DNA from: JAENVU01 sp031422675 | GTDB lineage: Bacteria > Actinomycetota > Acidimicrobiia > IMCC26256 > JAENVU01 | NCBI GenBank assembly: GCA_031422675.1 | Contig: JANPMG010000069.1 | Location: forward strand, 1 to 6,352 | DNA length: 6,352 bases | Reading direction: 5' to 3' | Shown: one piece after another, positions 1 through 6,111 of the stretch | Layout: every line of letters starts with the position of its first letter | Position numbering within the stretch: the stretch's first letter is position 1 | Notes under the pieces: model-generated | Databases searched by the model: none | Seen by the model: only the letters and a program-made list of their open reading frames with translations | What the model was told of the DNA's origin: nothing | Position numbers and translations under genes: made by a program

Positions 1-99
1 ACGGGCGGCCTCGTATCCGATGCCGCTGTTCGCCCCGGTGACCATCATCACCCGATCGGTGAGATCCGGGATGTTGTCTTCGCTCCAACGTTCCGTCAT
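1..99 (-). CDS. Short-chain dehydrogenase/reductase (SDR), N-terminal fragment
   Basis: Thirty-three codons are visible before the window edge; the rest of the gene lies to the left. The peptide starts MTERWSEDNIPDLTDRV and runs into MMVTGANSGIGYEAAR. This is the first beta strand and glycine-rich TGxxxGIG loop that binds NAD(P) in classical SDR oxidoreductases, with T21, G22, G26 and G28 as the motif residues. The ATG at 99-97 is well supported because an in-frame TAG lies only four codons upstream with no other start between. The gene is divergent from the thioredoxin-fold gene at 227, so the 127 nt between them should carry both promoters. The substrate cannot be told: the catalytic Ser-Tyr-Lys and the substrate loop are outside the window. 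Confidence 0.9.
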   Translation of the reverse strand, partial: MTERWSEDNIPDLTDRVMMVTGANSGIGYEAAR

Positions 100-226
100 G
101 AACCGACCCTACGACACCGCGGGTCCGGCCGCTCCGGCCCGCTCCGTTGGCCGCCGGCTTGGCCGCTGGGCTTCGGCACCTACGGTGTGCGGTCAACCGT
201 TTCCGATCAACGAGAGGCAATCACCG
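100..226. promoter_or_regulatory. Divergent intergenic region with small inverted repeat
   Basis: This 127-nt gap separates two divergent starts and must hold promoters for both. On the plus strand a weak sigma70-like pair is possible, TTGGCC at 159-164 and TACGGT at 181-186 (16-bp spacer). Overlapping it are small dyads: ACGGT (182-186) with ACCGT (196-200), and CGGT-CA-ACCG at 190-199. They could be an operator but are short enough to be chance. A purine-rich ribosome-binding site, GAGAGG at 212-217, serves the gene at 227. Confidence 0.25.
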
Positions 227-886
227 ATGCCGTCGGACTACGACGTGGAGTTCTTCTGGGACCCGATGTGCCCGTGGGCGTGGCTGACGTCACGGTGGGT
301 GGCCGAGGTGGCGAGCCAGCGGGAGCTCACCGTCGATTGGCGCTTCATCAGCCTGCGCATGGTCAATGCGGACAAGAACTACGAGACGGACTTCCCGCCG
401 CGGTACGTGGCCGGCCACGGCTCGGGCCTGAAGCTCCTGCGGGTGGCCGCCGCGATGCGCGAGGACGGGAAGCGGGACCAGCTCGGTGCGCTCTACACCC
501 GCTTCGGTGGTGACATCCATGTGCGCCGGCTCCGCAACGAGATCACCGACGAGTTCGAGGCCGGGTTCCCGGATTACCTACGGTCGGCCGGAGTGGCCGA
601 GCAGTACGTGGGCGCCGCCAACGACGCCCGGTGGGACCGCATCGTGGCGGCCGACACCGACGCCGCGCTCGCGCGCACGGGGAAGGACCTCGGCACCCCG
701 ATCATCAGCTTCACGCGCGATGGCGTCATGGCGTCCTACTTCGGTCCCGTCATCAGCACCGTGCCCCGAGGTGAGGCGGCGGTCCGGCTGTGGGACGCGC
801 TCTGGGAAGTGGTCACGTTTCCCGGATTCGCAGAAGTCAAACGATCGTTCCGCGAGCCGCCGAACCTCGCCGACTCGCTCGGCTGA
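227..886 (+). CDS. DsbA-fold oxidoreductase, mycothiol-dependent nitroreductase (Rv2466c) type, CPWA active site
   Basis: A 219-residue thioredoxin-fold protein with a helical insertion. Recognition is from the DPMCPWAWLTSRW block (residues 12-24), the cis-proline loop DLGTP (P158) and the FGPVISTVPRG..AVRLWDA block (172-191), all matching by memory the M. tuberculosis Rv2466c family, cytosolic enzymes that use mycothiol to reduce nitro compounds and other electrophiles. The nucleophilic cysteine is C15; the resolving cysteine of the CPWC motif is replaced by A18, so only a monothiol mechanism with mycothiol is possible. The ATG at 227 is preferred over in-frame codons back to 20 because homology starts about residue 7, GAGAGG precedes it at 212-217, and the upstream extension overlaps the divergent SDR gene and reads as low-complexity Arg/Pro/Ala sequence. 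There is no signal peptide, which fits the cytosol. The stop at 884-886 faces the convergent DLH stop 14 nt away. The physiological substrate is unknown; 2-hydroxychromene-2-carboxylate isomerase-like proteins share the fold but not these motifs. Confidence 0.92.
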   Translation: MPSDYDVEFFWDPMCPWAWLTSRWVAEVASQRELTVDWRFISLRMVNADKNYETDFPPRYVAGHGSGLKLLRVAAAMREDGKRDQLGALYTRFGGDIHVRRLRNEITDEFEAGFPDYLRSAGVAEQYVGAANDARWDRIVAADTDAALARTGKDLGTPIISFTRDGVMASYFGPVISTVPRGEAAVRLWDALWEVVTFPGFAEVKRSFREPPNLADSLG

Positions 887-900
887 CTCTCTCCGCTGAT

Positions 901-1749
901 CTAATCGTTCGGGGTGCTCAGCAGCCGCGATCGAAACAACTCGAGGACCTGGTCCAGTGCGGCGCGGGTGGGTTCGCCGGGTTCGTCGATCAGGTCACCG
1001 GTCAGCACCGAATGATGCTTCGCCAGTGGACCGTCCGGATGGCCGTCGGCTTGGTCCAGCTCCACGGCGATGAAACCGTCACCGAGGCGTTCACGCAAGA
1101 AGTCGAAGCGCGCCGTCGGGACGAACGGGTCGCCGTCGAAACGCAGTCCGAGCACCGTCAGCCCTTCGTTGACGCAACGGCCGCGCACGATCTCGATGTC
1201 GGCATCGCTCGTGTCGATCGAACGCTTCCGCGACTTCGTGAGACCGATCGGGTTCGACGGTTGCGAGAGGACCGGTGCGATCACCACCGGATCCACCGCC
1301 ATCGCCAACGCGAACCCGCCGGTGAAGCACATCCCCACTGCGCCGACGCCCGGCCCACCGCAACGTCCGTGTTCGTGGCGCGCAAGCGCGCGCAGCCAGG
1401 TGACGATCGGTGACGTGGTGCCCATTGCGAACGCGGTGAACTCGCGGCTGATGCAGATACTGGTGAACGTCCTGACGAGGTAGCCCGCTTGGGAGAGCTT
1501 GGACCCTCCTTCGGGATCCCGGCCGGCTTCGCCGAACAGGTCCGGGAGGACGGCGGTGCAGCCAAGGTCCACGACGCGATCTCCGAACCCCACCACGGCG
1601 GGAGACATCCCCGGCATCTCCGTGATCACGAGCACGGCGGGGCCGACGCCCTTGCGATACACGTCGTGGGTCATGCCGTCGGCGGTGAACGGGTACTTCT
1701 CGTAGGTGGAGAGATCACCTTCGGGGGCGCGGGCGCGCGAGTCGGCCAT
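901..1749 (-). CDS. Dienelactone hydrolase family protein (alpha/beta hydrolase)
   Basis: A 282-residue alpha/beta hydrolase starting MADSRARAPEGDLSTYEKYPF. Family marks in order: VITEMPGM around E44, matching the glutamate that holds the nucleophile in DLH; AVGMCFTGGFALAM (138-150) with the DLH-type G-x-C-x-G-G elbow and C141 as nucleophile; FDGDPFVP (204-211) with D207 as likely acid; and a histidine from H237 or the KHHSVLT segment (H245/H246). The Cys-Asp-His triad distinguishes it from serine hydrolases. DLH enzymes open lactones or hydrolyse activated esters in aromatic degradation; this longer actinobacterial subfamily has no substrate I can name. The ATG at 1749 follows a good GAAGGA ribosome-binding site 5 nt upstream; the reading frame stays open to 1947 but that part overlaps the crotonase gene and is not protein-like. 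It is the last gene of the minus-strand run, 46 nt after the crotonase stop, and no signal peptide is seen. Confidence 0.92.
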   Translation of the reverse strand: MADSRARAPEGDLSTYEKYPFTADGMTHDVYRKGVGPAVLVITEMPGMSPAVVGFGDRVVDLGCTAVLPDLFGEAGRDPEGGSKLSQAGYLVRTFTSICISREFTAFAMGTTSPIVTWLRALARHEHGRCGGPGVGAVGMCFTGGFALAMAVDPVVIAPVLSQPSNPIGLTKSRKRSIDTSDADIEIVRGRCVNEGLTVLGLRFDGDPFVPTARFDFLRERLGDGFIAVELDQADGHPDGPLAKHHSVLTGDLIDEPGEPTRAALDQVLELFRSRLLSTPND

Positions 1750-1795
1750 CAGATTCCTTCGGGTGGAGCGAGCAGGAACGCCGCAGTCTCGCGGA

Positions 1796-2611
1796 TCACC
1801 GGTCGGCCGCGCCGGGGACCTGCCAGTGGGGTTCCCGCTTCGCCGCGAAGGCCGCCGGGCCCTCCGTCTGATCGGGGTGCCCCCACATGCCGATGAGCTC
1901 CTGGGCGCCCGCGCGACACGCGTCGGTGAGCCCGGATTCGAGTGCACCCCAGAGCGCCCGCTTCGTGGCCGCCATCGCCGCGGGGGAGTTGCGCGCGATG
2001 GTCTCGGCCAGCTCCTGGGCGCGCGGGCGGAGGGCGACGGCGTCGGCCACCACCTCCGAGAGGATCCCCAGTTCGTACGCGCGGCGCGCGTCGATGCGTT
2101 CGTACCGACCGATCAGCGCCATCCGCATGGTCGCCTCCATTGGAGACTTGCGGACCAGCGCGATGGTCTCGTAGGCGCTGACCTGACCCACCGATACGTG
2201 CGGATCCACGAACGTGGCCTCGGGCGCGGCGATCACGATGTCGGCGTCGGCGACGAAGTGGAGCCCGCCGCCCGCAACCACGCCGTTGACGGCGGCGATG
2301 ACCGGCTTGGTCACTTGGTTGTGCCACGCCGACAGCTTGAGCGTGGCATCACGCGTCCGGCGCGACTGTTCGCGCAGCGCGTCCGGGTCACGCGCGAGTT
2401 GGACGACGTCGAGGCCGGTCTGGAACGCGGTGCCGTTGCCGGTGTTCACGATCACGCGGACGTCCGGGTCCGCGTCGAGTTCGAGCCACGCCCGTTCCAA
2501 CTCGGCGAGCATGGTGGCGTCCATCGCGTTTCCCGCGTCGGGTCGATCGAAGATCAGCCAGCCGACGGATCCGGCGCGCTCGACCGTGAGCGTTTCGTAC
2601 TCGGGCCTCAC
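1796..2611 (-). CDS. Crotonase-fold (enoyl-CoA hydratase/isomerase family) protein with His in place of both catalytic Glu
   Basis: A 271-residue crotonase superfamily protein. The core is visible as WLIFDRPDAGNAMD (19-31), the first oxyanion-hole segment FQTGLDV (63-69; L67 takes the usual Ala place), and KPVIAAVNGVVAGGGLHFV (102-120), with G115 giving the second oxyanion-hole NH. The segment FVDPHVSVG follows at 134-142. H118 and H138 occupy, at the same 20-residue spacing, the sites of the two catalytic glutamates of E. coli FadB (Glu119, Glu139), so classical syn-hydration is doubtful. Acyl-CoA binding is still likely. The C-terminal helix ...PAAFAAKREPHW.. is typical of the family. The start is GTG at 2611-2609, overlapping the upstream TGA as GTGA; no internal ATG precedes the conserved core and no strong Shine-Dalgarno is seen, so translation is probably coupled to the sulfatase-like gene. 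I recall close actinobacterial relatives with the GGGLHFVADADIV block, so this is a subfamily rather than a mutation. Confidence 0.93.
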   Translation of the reverse strand: MRPEYETLTVERAGSVGWLIFDRPDAGNAMDATMLAELERAWLELDADPDVRVIVNTGNGTAFQTGLDVVQLARDPDALREQSRRTRDATLKLSAWHNQVTKPVIAAVNGVVAGGGLHFVADADIVIAAPEATFVDPHVSVGQVSAYETIALVRKSPMEATMRMALIGRYERIDARRAYELGILSEVVADAVALRPRAQELAETIARNSPAAMAATKRALWGALESGLTDACRAGAQELIGMWGHPDQTEGPAAFAAKREPHWQVPGAADR

Positions 2612-4602
2612 TGGTCGGGCGTCACTCGGTCGGGCGTCACTCGGTCGGGCGTCACGATCGCAAAGCTGGCATCGAAGGTGTCGAGCAGCGCGAGCAGATC
2701 CTCGAGTTCGGTTCGATCGCCCGTGACCGTGAGCGCGCCAGGATCGCCGGCGTCGAGCGTCACGAGTCCGCTGGCGAGCTGAGCGAACACCAGATGCGAT
2801 GCCGTGAGCGCGCACGGCGCCGCCGGGTCGTGCCGATCGGGCGTGAAGTGCAGCGCCCCGTGTTCGACTCCGATCGTGCCGATCGTCGGCGGGTTCGGCG
2901 TGCCCGGGTCGGGTGTCCCGGGCGTCCCGGGCGCGCTGGACGAATCCGCCGGGGGCGTGATCGTGAGGTTGATCCGGAACCGGCGCGCCTGCACGCGATC
3001 GCCGTTGAGCCGGACACCGATGAGATCGACGAGCATCTCGGTGGTCATCGCGCGCAGCACGTCGACATTCGACGCCATGGACCCGCCGATCCGGGTGGGA
3101 CCGTGACGAAGTTCGTGCGCGCCGGTGAGATAGAAGTCGCGCCAAGGACCGGACTCGCTCGCGTACCCGAGCTGTTCGAAGACGTCGGCCTGGAGGAGGC
3201 GTGCATCTCGATGGTCGGGCTCGGCGAAGACAACGTGGTCCAGCACCTGCGCAGCCCAGCGGAAGTCCCCGGCGCCGATGCACTCCCGCACTTTCTCGAT
3301 CACGGCGTCGGCGCCGCCCATGAACTCCACGTACCGCACCGCGGCGTCGACGGGCGGGAGCGGATGCAGGTGCGCCGGATTGGCGTCGAACCAACCGAGG
3401 TAGCGCTGGTAGACGGCCTTGGCGTTGTGACTGAGGGTGCCGTAGTAGCCCCGGATGTGGAACCGGTCGTCGAGGCCAGGCGGACCGGTGAGGTCCTCGG
3501 CGATCTCGAGCGCGGTCTCACCGTGGTTGGCGCGCCGCATGGTCTGATCGTGGATCCAGCGGTAGGTGTCGCGCTGTTCGCGCATGAACGTGACGGCTGC
3601 GTCGTTCCCGAACCGCGGCCAATGGTGACTCATGAACACGATATCGGTCTCGGCGCCGAACAGCTCGATCGACTCGTTGAGGTACTTGCTCCACGCGAGC
3701 GCGTCGCGGATCTGCGCGCCGCGTGGCGTGTAGATGTTGTGCAGCGTGGAACTGCAGTTCTCCGCCATGCAGAGCAGGCGGTGGTCCGGAAGGAAGATGT
3801 TCATCTCCGCCGGCGCTTCCGTATCGGGCGTGTACTGGAAGCGCAGCCGGACACCGTCGACGATCATCTCCTCGCCGGTGTGGGTGATCTCCCGGGTGGG
3901 CGCAATCAGTCCGCTGGTCCCGAGGAGCGGGATGGCCTTCCCGAGTCCGCAGTCCACGTGGCCGAGCGCGTCGCCGGGCAGGAGCCGGCCGTACATGTAG
4001 CTGGCGCGGCGCAACATGGCCGGACCGGCCACCACGTTCTCACTGATCGCGGCTTCGAGGAACCCCACCGGCGCGATCACCTGCACCCGACCCGCCGCCA
4101 CATCCGCGTCGGAGATCACCCCGCGGACACCACCGAAGTGGTCGACGTGGCTGTGCGTGTAGATCACTGCGACGACCGGGCGCGGCGCGACGTGGTGATG
4201 AAGCAGCTCGAGCGCGAAGGCTGCGGTCTCGGTGGCGGTCAGGGGGTCGATGACGATCCATCCGGTGTCACCGGCGATGAACGTGATGTTGCTGAGGTCC
4301 ACACCGCGCACCTGGTACACGCCGGGCGCGACCTCGAAGAGACCGTGGATCGCGTTCAGGCGGGCCTGGCGCCACAGGCTCGGGTTGACCGACGTCGGCG
4401 CCTCTCCGGCGATGAACGCCCAGTCGTCGGGGTCCCACACCGCGTGCCCCCACTCCGCATGCACTACCGGACCCGGCAGGGGCACGATCCGACCGCGTTC
4501 CGCGTCGGCGAAATCAGCCTCGACCCGGGGCAGGGTCGCGCCCAGAGCCGCATTCCGTGCCGCGGTCCGTTCGCCGGCCGGCTTCCGATCCGTTGTCTCC
4601 AT
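2608..4602 (-). CDS. Alkyl sulfatase-like metallo-beta-lactamase-fold hydrolase
   Basis: A 664-residue protein with the three-part layout of SdsA1-type sec/linear alkyl sulfatases. (a) A metallo-beta-lactamase domain, about 85-345, carries THSHVDHFGG (H150, H152, D154, H155), TEAPAEM (E262), MAEN (E281) and MSHHWPRFG (H326/H327), matching the two-zinc site of SdsA1. (b) A helical dimerisation domain spans about 350-500 (RGYYGTLSHNAKAVYQRYLGW). (c) An SCP2-like C-terminal domain, about 505-650, may bind the alkyl chain. These enzymes split alkyl sulfate esters into alcohol and sulfate. Unlike secreted SdsA1 there is no signal peptide, so a cytosolic substrate is likely. The ATG at 4602 has GGAGGGG just upstream; the frame stays open to 4791 but that part is Arg-rich and crosses a DNA repeat. 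Oddities: a Pro/Gly/Thr-rich insertion in the C-terminal domain and a duplicated VTPDR tail. It is first in the run with the crotonase (4-nt overlap) and DLH genes. Confidence 0.94.
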   Translation of the reverse strand: METTDRKPAGERTAARNAALGATLPRVEADFADAERGRIVPLPGPVVHAEWGHAVWDPDDWAFIAGEAPTSVNPSLWRQARLNAIHGLFEVAPGVYQVRGVDLSNITFIAGDTGWIVIDPLTATETAAFALELLHHHVAPRPVVAVIYTHSHVDHFGGVRGVISDADVAAGRVQVIAPVGFLEAAISENVVAGPAMLRRASYMYGRLLPGDALGHVDCGLGKAIPLLGTSGLIAPTREITHTGEEMIVDGVRLRFQYTPDTEAPAEMNIFLPDHRLLCMAENCSSTLHNIYTPRGAQIRDALAWSKYLNESIELFGAETDIVFMSHHWPRFGNDAAVTFMREQRDTYRWIHDQTMRRANHGETALEIAEDLTGPPGLDDRFHIRGYYGTLSHNAKAVYQRYLGWFDANPAHLHPLPPVDAAVRYVEFMGGADAVIEKVRECIGAGDFRWAAQVLDHVVFAEPDHRDARLLQADVFEQLGYASESGPWRDFYLTGAHELRHGPTRIGGSMASNVDVLRAMTTEMLVDLIGVRLNGDRVQARRFRINLTITPPADSSSAPGTPGTPDPGTPNPPTIGTIGVEHGALHFTPDRHDPAAPCALTASHLVFAQLASGLVTLDAGDPGALTVTGDRTELEDLLALLDTFDASFAIVTPDRVTPDRVTPDQ
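2611..2655. repeat. Three tandem 15-bp units at the 3' end of the sulfatase-like gene
   Basis: Three direct units at 2611-2625, 2626-2640 and 2641-2655 share GGTCGGGCGTCAC; units two and three are identical and the first differs by one base. Read on the minus strand they encode VTPDR-VTPDR-VTPDQ, the last 15 residues of the sulfatase-like protein. Because each unit is five codons the frame is kept, and the GTGA junction with the crotonase gene follows at once. Related proteins, as I recall, end near the first IVTP, so this looks like a recent slippage expansion. Confidence 0.9.
2884..2934. repeat. Imperfect CCCGGGACR repeats coding a Pro/Gly/Thr linker
   Basis: On the minus strand this stretch reads as short imperfect 9-bp units (CCCGGGACG, CCCGGGACA and decayed forms). 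It encodes APGTPGTPDPGTPNPPT, residues 557-573 of the sulfatase-like protein, between two predicted beta strands of the C-terminal domain (RINLTI before, GALHFTP after). It is probably a disordered loop grown by slippage. Confidence 0.75.
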
Positions 4603-4664
4603 GTGCCCCTCCGCCGTGCGACTGCGGTCGACGCTACGCGACGCCGGGCACCCCCGTCCCCGCC

Positions 4665-4710
4665 CGCGCTTGTCGGCTGAGCCACCTCGGCGACGCTTCA
4701 AGCACCAGAC
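4665..4710. repeat. Direct repeat copy A (46 bp)
   Basis: This copy matches 4748-4793 at 37 of 46 positions by hand alignment. It includes an exact 19-bp core, CTGAGCCACCTCGGCGACG at 4677-4695. The copies start 83 bp apart, which is not a multiple of three, and the surrounding sequence is not related, so the repeat is not a coding repeat and not a simple whole-unit tandem duplication. Confidence 0.85.
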
Positions 4711-4747
4711 GCCCCGCGGTCTCGACCTGCGCGCCACCGCCATCCAG

Positions 4748-4793
4748 CGCGTTTGCCATCTGAGCCACCTCGGCGACGACTCAGGCACCAAGC
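4748..4793. repeat. Direct repeat copy B (46 bp)
   Basis: Second copy of the repeat at 4665-4710, with the same exact 19-bp core at 4760-4778. In this copy the core is flanked by CTGAG (4760-4764) and CTCAG (4780-4784), which could pair in RNA; in copy A the right arm is changed to TTCAA. Position just upstream of the sulfatase-like gene allows a regulatory role such as paired protein sites, but the sequence alone does not show this. Confidence 0.85.
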
Positions 4794-4820
4794 ACGGGCG
4801 ACGCGCGCAGGTGCCGCGGG

Positions 4821-6104
4821 TCAGGTGGCAGGTTGGAGGTGAACGTCGGCGAGGGGGTCGTCGGCTTCGACGATCGGTGTCCAGTACGCCAACAGCGCGG
4901 CCGCCGCGGCGAGATAGAGCCGGTCGGCCGCCGGATCAGACGTCATGGCATCGAGACACGCGAGCGTGTACTTCACGAGGTGTGCGTCCCGGCGCGCGCA
5001 GGCGCGCGTGACGATCTCGGTACGAATCTCGGCGACCTCGTGGTCGGCCGCGTGAAACGCGTGACCGGCCACGCTCGTCATCCCACCTTCCACCGCAGCC
5101 GCGAACGAACCCCGAGAACGGGGAAGCACCACGGTCGTCGGAATCGGGGTATCGGTGAGCGCCGCGAGGAATCCGACCACGTTCGATGCGGCCACCGCGA
5201 CTCCGAGCGACGGATCGTGCAGATCCGGTGCGATCTCCAACGCCGCCTGCGCCATGGTCAGACAATGAGTCCATCCGTACGGCGCGTGCTCGGCTGGCCC
5301 CATGACCATGGCGCGCGCCGCCGCCCGGAGCACTGCGGGACGGGCCTCGGACGCGTTCACGCCACCGAGCGCCGGCCGAAGCAGCTCGGGCGCTACCTGC
5401 TGATCGACCTGATGCATGAGCGGGAAGATGAACGTGCTCCCGGGCACACCGAGCGGGGGCACCGAGGCCAACGCGTCGGCGAGCGCGGCAGCCGACCCAC
5501 CCGTAGCCGGGCGTTCCTGCACCCACTCGAGTTGGAGGTGCGGAAATCGCCCGAGCTCGCGTGCCAACGGTCGCAGCAGTGCGCTCGGAGCCTCGCCGCG
5601 GGGCGAAACGCGCGGCAGTTGGTACAGGAAGATCGGGGCGTGCCCGGCGGCCGCGAGCGCCGGGAGCACCGCGTCACCGATCAGGTTCGTGAGCGACGAT
5701 CCGTGTGCGTTCGCCGCGAGGTTCACTGCCGCCTGATCCGTGGCGTCGAGGTCGGCGGCGCGGAGCGCCGACACCAACGCGGCCGCGGCCGGACCCGGAT
5801 CGGTCGGCGTCGGAGCAGCGGAGGCCGGAGACTCCATCGCCGGCTGGGCCTCGTACTCGGCCGCCACGGCGGCGAGCCGCACCCGAGCGCGATGCCGGCC
5901 TTCGGGTGCGACCCAGGGGAGCAGGGCCGCGCGGGCCAACACCTCGAGTGGTGCGTGCAGAATGAAGGAATCCGCGTTCGCCTCCCGTGGGACCTGGACG
6001 AGCGCCGAGACCCGCGCCACGAGGTCGGCATCGGAGCTGGCGTCACCGCCCAGTTCCGCGTAGGTACGAAGGATCTGGTCGGAATCGATGCGCTCGGCGC
6101 TCAT
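4821..6104 (-). CDS. Uncharacterised 427-residue histidine-rich protein
   Basis: I do not recognise a characterised family. The protein (427 residues) is Ala-rich and mostly helical by appearance, without signal peptide or clear membrane segment. Residues 86-106 form an Ala/Pro/Ser-rich linker after an N-terminal helical part. The later part has motif-like His clusters: NAHGSSLTNLIGDAVLP (132-148), EHAPYGWTHCLTMAQAAL (272-289; H273, H280), GHAFHAADHEVAE (347-359; H348, H351, H355) and RRDAHLVKYTLACLDA (371-386; H375). Such spaced His/Asp/Glu residues on helices suggest a metal site and an enzyme; a remote likeness to questin-oxidase-type (DUF4243) proteins crossed my mind but is unproven. The ATG at 6104 is chosen because a MerR-type promoter at 6142-6112 would start the transcript at about this base, giving a leaderless mRNA; the alternative ATG at 6116 would lie inside the -10 element and has no ribosome-binding site. 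It is divergent from the SoxR-like gene, its probable regulator. Confidence 0.82.
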   Translation of the reverse strand: MSAERIDSDQILRTYAELGGDASSDADLVARVSALVQVPREANADSFILHAPLEVLARAALLPWVAPEGRHRARVRLAAVAAEYEAQPAMESPASAAPTPTDPGPAAAALVSALRAADLDATDQAAVNLAANAHGSSLTNLIGDAVLPALAAAGHAPIFLYQLPRVSPRGEAPSALLRPLARELGRFPHLQLEWVQERPATGGSAAALADALASVPPLGVPGSTFIFPLMHQVDQQVAPELLRPALGGVNASEARPAVLRAAARAMVMGPAEHAPYGWTHCLTMAQAALEIAPDLHDPSLGVAVAASNVVGFLAALTDTPIPTTVVLPRSRGSFAAAVEGGMTSVAGHAFHAADHEVAEIRTEIVTRACARRDAHLVKYTLACLDAMTSDPAADRLYLAAAAALLAYWTPIVEADDPLADVHLQPAT

Positions 6105-6111
6105 CCGGGGT

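Larger units (their letters stand above)
4603..4820. promoter_or_regulatory. Gap before the sulfatase-crotonase-DLH run
   Basis: This non-coding gap lies between the stop of the 427-residue gene and the start of the sulfatase-like gene, both on the minus strand. It should hold the promoter of the three-gene run, but no convincing -35/-10 pair is visible. It also shows no clear terminator: an imperfect CTGAG/CTCAG hairpin exists at 4760-4784 without a U-rich tail. Two diverged direct repeats, annotated separately, fill much of it. A short possible frame on the minus strand (about 4775-4635) has no ribosome-binding site and no recognisable product. Confidence 0.4.

Noticed and set aside
20..226. 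N-terminal extension of the thioredoxin-fold gene
   Set aside because: It overlaps the divergent SDR gene and the intergenic region; the active-site block requires a start near 227, where a ribosome-binding site is present.
869..883. GCCGA-CTCGC-TCGGC hairpin as a terminator of the thioredoxin-fold gene
   Set aside because: The stem is only 5 bp, lies within the last codons before the stop and has no U-rich tail.
1750..1947. N-terminal extension of the DLH gene
   Set aside because: The extra 66 residues are Arg/Pro/Ser-rich, lie inside the crotonase gene, and the ATG at 1749 has a good ribosome-binding site and fits the family start.
1706..2782. 358-codon open frame on the plus strand across the crotonase gene
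   Set aside because: It crosses two gene boundaries on the minus strand and has low-complexity Arg/Asp/Gly composition; the crotonase motifs are unmistakable on the minus strand.
2612..3394. N-terminal extension of the crotonase gene
   Set aside because: It overlaps the sulfatase-like C-terminal domain in another frame and is Arg/Ala-rich; the family fold begins right after the GTG at 2611.
2794..4680. 628-codon open frame on the plus strand antisense to the sulfatase-like gene
   Set aside because: It is rich in Arg, Gly, Val and His, has no recognisable domain, and mirrors a strongly conserved enzyme on the other strand. Long antisense frames are expected at this GC content.
4700..4780. 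tRNA-Leu-like 5' half on the minus strand (GCCGAGGTGGCTCAGATGGC onward)
   Set aside because: The acceptor and D-arm part resembles tRNA-Leu by eye, but there is no matching 3' acceptor strand, no T arm and no convincing anticodon arm. At best a remnant, more likely coincidence.
4603..4791. N-terminal extension of the sulfatase-like gene
   Set aside because: It is Arg-rich with no family similarity and spans the direct repeats; GGAGGGG supports ATG 4602.
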